64,000 nucleotides of DNA, taken from Cryptomeria japonica. Taxonomy: Eukaryota > Streptophyta > Pinopsida > Cupressales > Cupressaceae. Location of the stretch: positions 207,856,244 to 207,920,243 of the forward strand of contig NC_081411.1 in NCBI RefSeq assembly GCF_030272615.1. Direction: 5' to 3'. Both the position numbers and the translations under genes were made by a program. Every line of letters starts with the position of its first letter. The first letter of the stretch is position 1. The notes under the pieces were generated by a model. The model had not been told where the DNA came from. It worked only from the letters and a program-made list of their open reading frames with translations, and made no database searches. Shown piece by piece: positions 45,614 through 57,086 of this stretch.

Positions 45614-46729
45614 TGTAGAGGAGGGGATTTTCTATATTTGAAGTGATGAAACCTCAAGGAGCAAACTTTCCTTCGCTACCACACTACGTTGGTGCTCTGG
45701 TGAAGTAGGCAGATACAAACAACTAACTATCCAAACCTATGAACGGAAATTAGTGGATAAAAGAAGCACATTTAATATTAAAGCTATATTTACCACCAAA
45801 TCCAAAAGAATAAGTCACAAAGACCCTTTGGTGATCTCTGTTTGCTCTCTACTTGAGGGGACACCCATGGGTTGTGGACGATAGTGTGACTCACTAGGAT
45901 TATGTATAGACAAAGTACAAAGTATCACATAGAGAATACATAATAAACAAACTGTGGGATTATTCACTATTCTTAATGATATGATAATAAATGAAAGAAT
46001 AAAGTTAACAAGGAATGAAAGAAAAGAAGCTTAAAGAAAATAAGCTCACAACAGTCCCACACTTGAAGTCTACATTTCAAGATAATGGATAATGGATAAA
46101 GAAGTGGGTATGTGATAACACAAGATAAACAAGGCGAATAATATGCTATTGGAGATATAATGTTATAATGTAAACAAAGAGGAATAGACTCCCCGTCAAC
46201 ACCAAGAAAACGAGAACCTGTCGGAGTGAAGGTGAGCACCAAGAGTCCTCAAACATAGTGCATCGATGCTGACAAGATGAGTGAAGTGCAACAATGGAAG
46301 AATGCAAGACCAATGATCAAGAAGCTCTAGGTAGTGTAGAAAGCTCAAAGAGTGCTCAAGAGGTTTGAATGAGTTGCTAGAGTGCTAAAATGAAGCCATA
46401 GAGGGAAGATAGACATACTGGGAGCGAAAGTGATGCCAGTGGCCACCGTAAAAGGTGTTATGAACTTTGCCAGTCACAGGCGTAATGCTCAAATGACCAC
46501 TTGCAAATTATAGATTAACAAGACACTAGCATGGCACATGGATGTTTTCGTGGTGTGCTAGTGTCCATGAGTCATATAGTCAACGAGGTTGGAGAAAAGG
46601 CCAAGGTAGTGGGTGATGGGGTAGGCCATGTAGGCAAAGTGATAAAAAGGTGAAGATCTCGAATCAACGTAAAACAAAGATGCTTATGTAGCGCATGGAA
46701 TTTCACGGGGTACAATTTACGACACTATA
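45614..46729 (-). repeat. Element G 5' LTR
   Basis: On the + strand it begins TGTAGAGGAGGGGATTT and ends ACGACACTATA (final CA mutated to TA), immediately followed by the TSD GTAGT. The adjacent internal sequence on the minus strand, TTTAGGCGAACCCGACATG, is in the primer-site position. I could not assign the tRNA. Confidence 0.88.
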
Positions 46730-46734
46730 GTAGT

Positions 46735-47182
46735 GTATTGGTACAAGTCCCTCGCACCTAAGCTCTTATACTTACTTTGCCTACCAAACCCATTATTATT
46801 CATGGTTATAATCCCACTCCCACTTCTCAAATCCAACTCAACATACCATCCATTCCAACTCATTTCTCTTTGACACAAATTGTAGTACATCTTCCTAGTT
46901 CATCCCTCCTATTAATACATATATATTCATTCTTCCACTTACTCTATACATACTTCTCTTCATATAATACCTTCTCAACGTCCATCTACACATCACATAC
47001 TCGCCTCATCTTATGTCTCTCTCACCTTTCTCACACATCTCTCAATCACCCTCTTCATACATCTCCCAATTAACTCGTTCATACATCCCACAATCACCCT
47101 CATACATCCCACAATCCTCCCTTATTCATATTCGCTAAGCCTTTTGTTATGTACCACAAATTTTTGCATGTGACCTCTCAAC
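46735..47182. other. Pyrimidine-rich non-coding block with 24-bp minisatellite
   Basis: The stretch is C/T/A-rich on the + strand. At 47032, 47056, 47080 and 47101 a CATACATCYCNCAATYANCC unit repeats with spacing 24, 24 and 21. The 98-codon open frame here is low-complexity and not called. Confidence 0.65.
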
Positions 47183-49235
47183 CGTTGAACACACCTTAGG
47201 ACTGAGAGGGTGGGGAGTGGGAGGGATGAATTAGTTCAGAGAAAATACTTGAACTTTTTTTTTCACAAATCACTATCAACTTAATCCTAAGCTCATTAGT
47301 AACAATGAAAGGAGAAAATCGTAAATCACCATGCATAAGAGAACACTAGATTTTTGTTGAAAACCCAAATAGGAAAGAAACACGGTGAGAGTCAAGTAAG
47401 TATAGATGAAATGATTACAAATTTGTTTTAGGCTCATTGGCAAGGGAGTGCATTGCTCCCCAAAAGGACTTGCAGGTTGAGATGCAACATCCTGGGGCAA
47501 GATACAAAAGACTTGCAAGCTTAAGACCCACTACCCCAGGGCAAGATACAAAAGACTTGCAAGCTTAGACACACTACCCGAGGGCAAGATACAAAAACTT
47601 GTAGGTTCAGATCCATTTACTTAGGGCAAGATACAAGAGTTGCTAGAAGACCCACTATCTCCAAGCAAGGTATATGAATAAATAATAAATAGGCCTTTAA
47701 CAACACTGCCTCTGTGAATCTTCAAGTATGGCACTATCCTCGAATCTTTGTCTCAAGCAACCAACTTCACTACAATCATTGCTCACTTCTTCTACCACAA
47801 CTTCACATCACTGAAGCTACAAAATATATGATCATGAAGGTGCAATAGACACACACTGATCAACACACATCTACTTTGTCAACATCAATGTGATCTATAT
47901 ATACCATCTTTATTGCAAATATCAATTAGGTCGGCTAAAATAAAGGACAAGCATAGGTCTTATCAAGTCGATCACCGAAACATAATTGTGGTGAATGTGG
48001 TCCAATTCAGGAGGTAGAGAGAACCTAAAAACATCATATCACATCTTTCTAAACAACTCCAATCACCATACATGTTGGCATACATCCTCCAAAGTTGGCC
48101 ACAAGATAACATGTACAACAAATGTATAACACATAATCAATTGGCCCAAAAATGTATCTACTAAGTGAAACAAGTCATTGCGTATCCCTATAAACTATAG
48201 TAGGACTCGAATCCAACTTCACACAACCTCCAAGGTTGGTGCAAACCCTTAGGAATATAGCGCAATCAACATAACAAACTTTGTCAACCAAACAATTACA
48301 AGTTATTCAACACTAACATTAGGCACAATGCAACACCAACTAGAGCAACTAATCATCATACAAAGCATATAAGGACATTCCTTAAACATCCAACATCATT
48401 ACCAAACACCTCTTTCTCATTGTCACTTCAAAACATGCTGAAACAACACAAGCAAATATAGAACACTTCATTACTAGAATGCTAGTAAACACAATCTTGA
48501 ACATAGCATTAACAACCATGCTTGCAGAACATTTCAACACTTAAAACTTAAATTGAGACGAAGCACAAACATTGCAAGTATGTCCTCCAAAGCTGTAAAC
48601 ACAAAACCATTATTGCAGAGAAATGTAGAGTTTTTTTGCACCAATCAAATCTAATCGTGATAGACAACCAAATTGCCAACAAATAACAATCACTAGGCAC
48701 ATTAGTTGCAACACTAGGGGCTTGAAAAGATAGAAGTGCAGTGTTCTTAGAGTATAACCATTATGTTCAAATCTGCAATATCATATCATCAAATGCAGAG
48801 GAAAGCAGAGCATTCTTCTTGCCATAATTCAAATACTCTTTCCTGCATATCACACCTCTTTATACAACAAACGTTTTGTAACACCATTTTCTTGATCAAG
48901 AGTACCAGGACCAAGGAAAAAACATCATGCACCTTACAGGGAAGGAAAAAACATCATGCACCTTACAGGATCATGATCATGATCATCATTCTTCTAATCC
49001 ATATCCTAAGGATATCTTCATTATACCATCTTTGTGAACAAACACATCATTATCAACAAACCGTATTGAATGTGAATATCAAACACTAGGATGGTAGACA
49101 TCCACAATACAAAGCCATTGCAACTAGTTGCAACTATATCCTCTTATTTTGACAAACCATATCATCAACAATCTCTCCACTGCTTTGACATTCTCCTCAT
49201 TGCTTTGACATCAATGACAACACATATTACCAACA
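47183..49235 (-). mobile_element. Minus-oriented copia-type LTR (about 2.05 kb)
   Basis: The right edge on the minus strand reads TGTTGGTAATATGTGTTGTC, preceded by a purine tract (CAAAGGGGTAGA, 49236-49250), the usual 3'-LTR junction. The left edge on the minus strand reads CCCTCTCAGT...GTGTTCAAC, matching the end of the + strand copia LTR at 62485-62525. A four-copy 43-51 bp repeat lies in its 3' part. Overlap with the 1-kb direct repeat starting at 48877 complicates the right half. Confidence 0.55.
47495..47650. repeat. Four-copy ~44-bp tandem repeat in copia LTR
   Basis: GGGCAAGATACAAAAGACTTGCAAGC-like units start at 47495, 47539, 47582 and 47633. Confidence 0.8.
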
Positions 49236-49893
49236 ATCTACCCCTTTGTCATTGATTGTAACACCATATATGAATCTACAAATATAAACTCCCCCAATTT
49301 TACAATGGATATATACCATCAACAATGCAACAATATGCATTGATACTAATTTTATAGTGGAAATACAATAATGACAACTTTGAGCCAATATTACGTTAAA
49401 ACTTCATTACATATGACAGATTGAACAACCTATGCAAGTTAATTTCTCATGATCTCCAGATCGCATGGGAGCGCAATGGCAGAATATACTCTTAACTTGC
49501 TCCTATGGGACACTCTATGACACTTCACTCTAGACTTGATCTTCAAACTGTAGCACCTGATGCTTCAAATGAGTTCACAAGGCCTCTATTTATAGCATTT
49601 TGTTGGGAAATTAAATGTTAGTGTTCGCATAAGTTAATAATGTGAGTTGTTATCACAACTCACATAACTATTATGAATGTGAGAATAGTTATTTGTTAAA
49701 GTTTTTTTGTACTTAGAGTTGTTAAAACAACTCATTAAAATTAGGAAATTCGTTTAGAGAGTTTCCTATAAAATAGGATGTTAGAATCCTATAAATTTTT
49801 AATATGCGTTGACTGATAATACACAAAAAGAAGTACTATTATTTTGTGTAAAATCTTTGTAGCTTCATTTGACTCTAATTAGACTTTCTATTA
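48877..49893 (+). repeat. Left 1-kb direct repeat (LTR or LTR plus captured fragment)
   Basis: It aligns with 51931-52933 along its length. The last 293 bases, from TGTTGGGAAATTAAATG (49601) to TTCTATTA, look like a copia LTR. They are directly followed by TGGTGTTAGTGTG (49894-49906), a mutated initiator-Met primer site. The first roughly 720 bases contain a minus-oriented LTR start and purine tract of another copia family. The whole could be one 1-kb LTR that contains an old fragment, or a smaller LTR plus duplicated flank. Confidence 0.7.
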
Positions 49894-50803
49894 TGGTGTT
49901 AGTGTGATAGGCAATGGGAAAGGATTAGTTGATTTGGCTCCATGTTGTTATCATAAAAAAAAGGTCATCTTCATTTCGCCTAGGACTGTTTCGACATGAG
50001 CTTTTTTATGGAATGTGGATGGACTCACTAGTGACAAAAGTCGTTGAAGACAATTGTATTAAGCGGCCATTGGACACAAAAAGTGAGAACGCAGATGAAA
50101 TCACGACTTGATCACCTTGATATTGTGGAAAGGAAGAAGTTCTATTTTTATTCTCAACGTGTTGAACAAGGTATATCTATGAGGTCTACTATATATCTCT
50201 CTTGAGCACTATTAGAGTGGCAGTCCAAAAGAAAACATTTAGCATGGAAATGATTTTGACGATGTTTGGCAGCACATTGGTGTCGTAGACCACAGTAAGG
50301 AACGCTGTTGAAAAGGTTGATTATTGTTAGTGGATGTCGAGCAATCTAAAGTCGCCTCTAGATCTAGTGCCAAGTCACACAATGAGAGCACAAATATACA
50401 TTCATAATGGCTTTGCATTTGTTATTGTCTTTGAGGAACCACTCATGTATTGAATAGATCCAAGTAGTTGCATAATACTCCATATACGCTTGTTATGTTG
50501 ATTTGCAACTTCATATTGTATTTTTTTAATCCTTGAAACCTTCACAGTTGCTACATGAAAAGACCAACCGTTTATCCAGCTTGTTCATAGTGGTTATTTT
50601 TTATTTATAAAGTCAATATTTAAAGTTGTGTTTTAATACACTCGATTTCTAATTATACTTTCTAACTATATTAGAAGTTAGGATAAAGTTTTAATATTCT
50701 TCTAGTGGTATTGTTGTTGGAAAATCAATTGTCCTTGTGTCCAAGTGTTATAGTCAAGGTGCATTATTGGTTGAGCCTGACACCTTTGATTAAAAGAGTG
50801 ATC

Positions 50804-51610
50804 ATGGACAAATTAACTTTCATTGAGAAATTTGAAGGTAGAGACTTTCATACTTGGCAGATACAGATGTAGTTACGCTTGATTGAAAAAGATCTTTGGG
50901 ATGTTGTCAAACAAAATTCAATCATGCCAACTGATGCAAATGAACTTGCAAAGTGGAATATCAAAGATCAAAAAGCTTTGGGAACTATTGGTCTCGGCTT
51001 ATCAAAAGCATATTACATTATTTGGATTTTGCGAAATCGGCAAAAAAGATTTGGGAGTAATAAAACAAGCTCTTCGGATCTGAAACAAAAAGTGTGAAGA
51101 CAAGATTGAAGCAAAGATTGTATGGATTGAAGATGGAAAAAGGTACAAAAATGGCAGATCATATTAGTAAGTTTCACTCATAAATCAACTAGTTAGGATT
51201 AATGAGAAAGTAAAAGATAATGATGCCAAAGCAATACTACTGAATAGTTTGCCTAAAAATACGTCTAGAATGGTGTTCACATTAAGCAAGGTAACCTTTA
51301 GTGTCGAAGGAGTAATATTTACTCTACTTGACCATAATGGAGACTCAGAATCTGAAGAGGTCTTATTAGTACATACGAAAGCAAGAAAAGGAAAGTAAAA
51401 ATCTAAGAATATTCCTTTAAAAGGAAAAATCCAATGTTTCTATTGTAATGAAATAGGTTATGTAATTTTGAATTGTAAGAAGAGGGCACAAGATCTACTA
51501 GATGATATATTGGATAATTATGCTTCCTTAGCTGAAGAAATTGATTGGGAAAGCCATGCCAATGATGAAGAGCTATCATGTCCTAGTGATGAAGAATACA
51601 TGCTTTAAAT
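50804..51610 (+). pseudogene. Copia-type gag relic
   Basis: ATG 50804 opens with MDKLTFIEKFEGRDFHTWQIQM, the start typical of copia Gag, with a TAG at 50870 and then continuation to 51097. Frameshifts follow. The zinc knuckle at 51435-51476 reads CFYCNEIGYVILNC, where the metal-binding histidine of CX2CX4HX4C is tyrosine. It is followed by an acidic tail ending at about 51608. No protease, integrase or RT precedes the right direct repeat. Confidence 0.75.
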
Positions 51611-51930
51611 AAATTCAAGATTGGAGGCAGAAGGCAACAGAGGAAGGAGGACAATCAATGTTATCTTGTTAGTGACCAATGACGGGGCTGCATATCAGCT
51701 CTGGTGACGTTTTATTTTCTATTCCTTTCAGTATGTTGTGTGAATAAGTGGAAATTTCACATTGTCGGGGGGAATGATAACCAATGTTCCATTCCCATTT
51801 TGTGCCAAAATGATTAAAGTCAAAGGTAGCATCCAATGGCAGTGGTGGTTGTCTATGCTATTCGAGATCGAGTGACAACTATTGACAATAGTGACTACAA
51901 TTAAAAACATTGTGTTCTTATGGAATGTTT

Positions 51931-52933
51931 CGTAAATGCCATTTGCTTGATATGGAGTACCAGGTCCAAGGAAAAAATATCATGCACATTACAAGATCAT
52001 CATCATCACCATTCTTCTAATCCATATCCTAAGGATATCTTCATTACACCATCTTTGCCAACAAACACAACATTATCAATACACCTTATTGAGTGTGAAC
52101 ATCAAACACTAGAATGGTAGACATCCACAATACAAAGCCATTGCAACCACTTGCAACTATCTCCTCTTATTTTGACAAACCATATCATCAACAATCTCTC
52201 GATTGCTTTGACATTCTCCTCTTTGCTTTTATATTATCCTAATTGTTTTGACATCAATGACAACACATATTGCCAACAATCTCCCCCTTTGTCATTGATG
52301 GTAACACCATATATGAATCTACAAATATAAACTCCCCCAATTTTACAATGGATATACACCAACAACAATACAACATTATGATTTGATACCAATTTTATAG
52401 TGGTTATACAATAATCACATCTTTGAGCTAATATTCCATTAAAGCTTCATTACATATGACAAACTGAACAACCTATGCAAGTTAATTTTTCATAATCTTC
52501 AGATCGCATGGGAGTGCAAAGTTAGAGGATACTCTTAACTTGCTCCTATGAGACTCTCTATGACACTTCACTCTATACTTGATCTTCAAACTATAGCACC
52601 TGATGCCTCAAATGAGTTTACAAGGCCTCTATTTATAGCATTTTGTTGGGAACTTAAATGTTAGTGTTCACATAAGTTAATAACGTGAGTTGTTATCACA
52701 ACTCACATAACTTTTACGTATGTGGGAATAGTTATTTGTTAAAGTTTGTTTATATTTAGAGTTGTTAAAACAACTCATTAAAATTAGGAAATTCATTTAG
52801 AGAGTTTCCTATAAAATAGGACGTTAGAATCCTATAAATCTGTAATATGCATTGAATGAAAATACACAAGAAGTACTATTATTTTGTGTAAAATCTTTGT
52901 AGCTTCATTTGAATCTGATAAGATTTTCTATTA
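51931..52933 (+). repeat. Right 1-kb direct repeat
   Basis: It is homologous to 48877-49893. It has the same minus-oriented fragment (minus-strand TGTTGGCAATATGTG edge at 52278, with the AAAGGGGGAGAT purine tract beside it) and the same + strand terminal LTR part (from about 52641, TGTTGGGAACTTAAATG, to TTCTATTA at 52933). It is not followed by a primer site, as expected for a 3' LTR. No matching TSD was found. Confidence 0.7.
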
Positions 52934-52990
52934 ATTTGGAGGCCAAGGGGTAGATGAAAATTACTGGTAGATGTGAATGGTAGTTTCATG

Positions 52991-53280
52991 GGGGCTTCAC
53001 TTAGTGAACCTGGGTTATAGCACGTGTGTTCATGGCATCCTAAAGAATCCCCCTATTTTAAAAAAAGATTGCCCTAAACTCCTTTTCTGTCATCCCCTTC
53101 CAATACACAACCCAAATTAAAAGATCCCCTATTTTCACCAAATATTGTATTTTTTCATAGCCGGAATTAAAAACCCCCCTATTTTCATCGATAGGCAATA
53201 TATTGCACCTTTATTTTTGGGATGTTAAACCCTCCAATATGAATGCATGTGATATAATATTTCCTACCTAGTGAAGCCCC
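52991..53280. mobile_element. MITE-like unit with GGGGCTTCACT inverted ends
   Basis: The left end is GGGGCTTCACTTAGT and the right end, read on the minus strand, is GGGGCTTCACTAGGT, enclosing 290 bp of AT-rich non-coding DNA with three CCCCTATTTT phrases. Flanks CATG and TATG could be a short imperfect TSD. Both flanks carry GGTAGATG repeats, so the insertion went into a simple repeat. Superfamily is uncertain. Confidence 0.5.
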
Positions 53281-53510
53281 TATGGGTAGTTTTTAGTTAT
53301 CGGTAGATGTAGGTGGTAGATGGAGGTACTGGTAAATGTGAGTGGTAAATGTAGGTACTTGTAAACCTTCATGGTAGATAAGAAAAGTAGATGAAAATGT
53401 AGAAGGAATTTTTGGAGGATAATGAAAGTGTAGTGGTAGGTGGTGGTAAATACTTTGGAAGTTTATCATAATGGAGTATGTACTTCGAGATTTGTAAGCT
53501 AATGTAGGCA
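53281..53510. repeat. Degenerate GGTAGATG/GGTAAATG repeat
   Basis: Phrases GGTAGATG, GGTAAATG and GGTACTNGTAAA recur many times at irregular short spacing, continuing a patch left of the MITE-like unit (52950-52990). Not coding. Confidence 0.6.
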
Positions 53511-53658
53511 CCTTTTATTTATTCAATATTTTCTATAATTTTCATATAGTCTCATTATTTGCTAATTTATTTACTATCACTTATGATATACCTGCAAAGT
53601 GAGAACGACCCACTTAAGACCTATAAGTGGCTATAGGGATTTTGCTATTTACACAAGT

Positions 53659-53762
53659 TTGCATCTTGTTGTTCGAGCTTCACATGGTTGACATCATGGT
53701 TTTTTTAGATAGGGTTGCATCCTGCTTTCAGATTCCAATGTGGCTGACATCACGACACAAAC
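53659..53762. promoter_or_regulatory. Paired TGACATCA motifs in a ~60-bp direct repeat
   Basis: The blocks ending GGTTGACATCATGG (about 53685-53698) and GGCTGACATCACGA (about 53743-53756) are copies of one unit that starts TTGCATCYTGYT. TGACATCA resembles the as-1/ASF-1 bZIP site (TGACGTCA-like) known from caulimovirus promoters. It lies just downstream of the minus-strand viral-like frames, where such a promoter would sit. The function is inference. Confidence 0.35.
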
Positions 53763-53816
53763 AAAATCCTTGTACTAGTTGAGATGAGATCCAGGTGGCA
53801 AAAGATCATCTGGAAG

Positions 53817-56055
53817 AGGTTAAAAAATATCATCCCAATCTTGTGGTTTTCTATGGAAAACATGGATGAGTTTGATCTGTTTTTCACCTCTTACAAAGTC
53901 CCAGTTTGTGCAGACAACTAGTTTGGTAGGAAATAAGCTTGGGATTACATCTTCAACAGTTACTTCTGGAAACCATGGATACGTGAGGGGATAAAATTCA
54001 ACCCTTAGGATATAATATCCTTTGGGTTCAACCAAATAACCAATCATTTCTTCAAAAATGGTATGAAACAAATTTCCATGTAGGAGATTAAATAATTGTC
54101 TTATATCAGGTGGAAAGTTGGGAGTATATATATCTGCATAGTCTTCGAACTCACTTTGCAAGAGAGTGATACTATTAATAAGTCCAAACTTACAACATTT
54201 AAGAAAATTCATTTTTGTTGGATTGGTCCAGTATAAGGATTGAAACTTTGTAGTTTGTATATCCATAGAGCAATGGTTCTTGTAGGTCAAAGCAATTGGA
54301 ACCTATGATAACTTCTTAATCTAGAGAATGAATCCTTTGATCATGATATTCTAGGATGAGTCTTCTAAGATTTCGCTACCATTTATCTAGAATCCATACC
54401 TCAAAAAGAGAACTGATGACTTGTGTTGGAAGTTGTTGAAGTTTTATAATACTCCCATTTGATAATTCCCATTGGGGTATTGAATCACCAAATTGAATTT
54501 GGATGGTTATTGCTAGTTCTCTGGTTAATGTGTTAGCAAGTGGATTGTTTTCCCCTTTGATCCATTCAATATCAAAATCGTATCCAAGAAACTTAAAATA
54601 CTATTGAACAATTCTCTCTTGTGCTATATCTTTATTGAGTTTTTTCTTCATGAGGCTTCTCATAGCTTGACTATCTATTCTAACCACACAACGCTCTGGT
54701 TTGAGAAATATCTTGAATTTCTCAATTCCCTTTTTAATAGCAAGAATCTCTTTTTCATAAATGTGATATCGAGATTCTGTATTTGTAAGTGTTCCAGATT
54801 TGTAGCCGCAAATTTCCATTCTTTTGTCTAAAAACTCTTGTATTAACATAACTGAGAATGTTGTGTGTGAAGCATCAGTGTATAAAATTAGTGGATTACC
54901 TGGTGTTGGAATTTGAAGACTAGGCAGGGTTTGGCATTTGGTTTTGATTTGTTGTACTGCTTTTGTAGTTGGAGATTCCATCCGAGAGATGATTCCTTGA
55001 GTTGATCTCTAATCTTTTTCCAGTCTTTTGCCAACTTTTTATAGAATGATTCTACATAAGTTAAACACCCAAGAAACATTTGATTTTTTTTTTGTCTGTC
55101 AATACATCTGGAAATTCTTTGTTTGTTTTTAGGATGAGGTCGGAGCATTCTTTTTGCCTTGTAAATGTAATCCAAGGAAATCAATTTCTGTCCGATCAAT
55201 CACCATTTTCTTTGCTGATAGGAAAATTCCATTTTTCTTTATAGCCGTATACAATTTCTTCAAATGGTCAATATGGTCAGTAACATAGTTTAAAAAAAAC
55301 AATTATATCATCAATATAGACATCACAAAAAACTTTCAAGTGTTTGAGAGCTTGGTCCATTCTTCTGTGAAAATATGCCTATGCAGTATAGAAACCAAAT
55401 GGCATAACATTTTATTGAAATAAACCTTGTTGTACCAAGAATGTTGTTTTGTACCTATCTTCTTTAATTTTGATTTGCTAGAATCCTGATTTACAATCAA
55501 ATTTTGAAAAAAATCTGTTTATTTGCTGCTCTTTTGATTAAATTTGAATAAAATGGTATAAGATAGATGAATGGCAAAATAATGTCATTTAAAGTTTTAT
55601 AATTTATACAAAACCTCTTTTTGTCTCTCTCTTTCAACTCTTTTATTTACTAAAAGTGTAGGACATGCAGATGGACTTTTACTTTCCCTTATAAAATTTC
55701 CTTCTAGCGACTCATTCAAATATTCATCTATTTCCTTAATTTCATTGGAGCTTAATAAGTATGCAGGCTCATGGGGTATAATGGACATGCATTCTGGTCT
55801 TATCTTAATTTCATACTCTCCTTATTTTGCAAACCAAAATTCTAGAGGATTCATGCTACAACAATCTTTCTCAAATCTTTCTTTTTTCTATGCTAATTCC
55901 TTTTCATTCTTATCTTCTGAAACCTCTTTTGCCCACTCTTTTGTAGATTTCTTTTCCAGTCTCTCCAATCTTGGAATCTTTACTTCTTCATTCTTATCGT
56001 GTAGAGATATTTGCAATGTTCTCTTGAGAATGAAGGGTTCATATTTTTTTTGATC
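53817..56055 (-). pseudogene. Endogenous pararetrovirus-like RT/RNase H relic
   Basis: Decayed minus-strand coding, in order: RT entry region (55788-55597, with NFIRESKSPSACP); the catalytic YIDD at 55307-55318, still readable locally; RNase H (54981-54601, with ILYTDAS and a downstream NTES and RIDSQA); a post-RNase H segment ending NTLTRE (about 54515-54575); and a 156-codon open C-terminal segment (54290-53820) of unknown role. The LTRE-type ending and layout point to Caulimoviridae rather than Ty3/gypsy. At least several frameshifts and stops, mainly between 55590 and 54980, make it non-functional. No LTRs, movement protein or coat protein are visible. Confidence 0.7.
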
Positions 56056-56095
56056 GGTTAATAGTCGTTTATATTATAAAATAAAAAGCATACAT

Positions 56096-56746
56096 TGTCT
56101 GTAACATATATTCATAGTGAAAACCAACTCAACACACAACAACTCTCTCACTCCCTCTGGTTTGAATTCTCCCTTTCCCTCCTCATTTGTCCTACCTCCT
56201 TTTGCTTCTGCTCGCTTGGTTGTTTCAGCTCTCGGCTCGCTGGACCCTTTTGTTGTTCACCCTGCTTCATTTGCCTCGACCGCAACGGTGAGCTCTGCTC
56301 TCTCAGCGAGAGAGAGACACAAATCACTCATTCATTCTCATGCAACCAACGAAATTCTTCTGCAACTAAGTGTGCGAAATTTAGAAGAGAATTGGGCGAA
56401 TTTATTCAAGGAGATCAAAGGCATTTGGTGTTCCTAATTTCGGTTATAGAGCAGACTTGATGCATACTTGGTGTAATTAGAAGGGCATATCTGATATGAT
56501 AAAAAGGAGCAGATCTGAAGAGTCCAGCTAAGTATTGTATTGGTATAATTAAGATTTAATACATAATCTGACCTGTGGGTCTTTAGTGCTGGGTTTTTCC
56601 TCCTTGGAGGTTTTCCTAGGGTATTTGTGTTGGTCTCTTGTGCACTTGCTTTCATTCTTTCATTTACTTGTTTATAGTTTACTTAATGTTAGCGAACAAT
56701 TAAATACTGAAAATCTGATTACTGATCTGGGTTACAAAACTTAACA
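56096..56746 (+). repeat. Copia-type LTR 3' portion
   Basis: The right end ACTTAACA (56746) is preceded by a block GGGTTTTTCCTCCTTGGAGGTTTTCC, homologous to the hairpin block of solo LTR C in reverse. The left limit is uncertain: TGTCTGTAAC at 56096 is a candidate start but no TSD fits. The 100-120 codon open frames inside are not called. Confidence 0.5.
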
Positions 56747-57086
56747 ATAGCAACAACATCTGCATCCATAGGCTCAAGTTGGCAAGGGTCAAGAATTGCA
56801 TGAAGATTGTAGACAAGGTCGAGATGTCCTCCAAGGAATTGAACAAGCAAGCCTTCGTAGAGGAAGTAGGTTACTCACTTGGAGAAGATGAGATAACAAC
56901 ATGATTGCCAGCCTCCAGAAGAGGGGCAGTGACAAACTCATGAGAAGGTGGAGCCTTCTCAATCACAAATAGAGACAGGCAAAGGAGCAGGCACTGAAAC
57001 AAGGAGAGAAATGGATGAGGGAAATACCTACGAGGCTTTCTGCCTTCGGAACTTGAAATAGGGCCCCCTTCAAGCTTGCGTTTGGG

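Larger units (their letters stand above)
39098..46729 (-). mobile_element. Element G: complete LTR element, gag and protease-like, no RT
   Basis: The TSD GTAGT is perfect at 39093-39097 and 46730-46734. LTRs are 39098-40326 (1,229 bp) and 45614-46729 (1,116 bp). The left copy has an extra block at about 39541-39670 absent from the right. Coding is on the minus strand: gag N-terminus (45406-45119), gag core (about 44590-44184), protease-like domain (43535-43194), then Pro/Ser-rich frames to about 41550. The 5.3-kb interior has no visible RT, RNase H or integrase. On the minus strand a purine tract, AAAGTGGTGGCAAAA, abuts the 3' LTR. It is probably mobilised in trans; a relative is H at about 56.8-60 kb. 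Confidence 0.9.
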
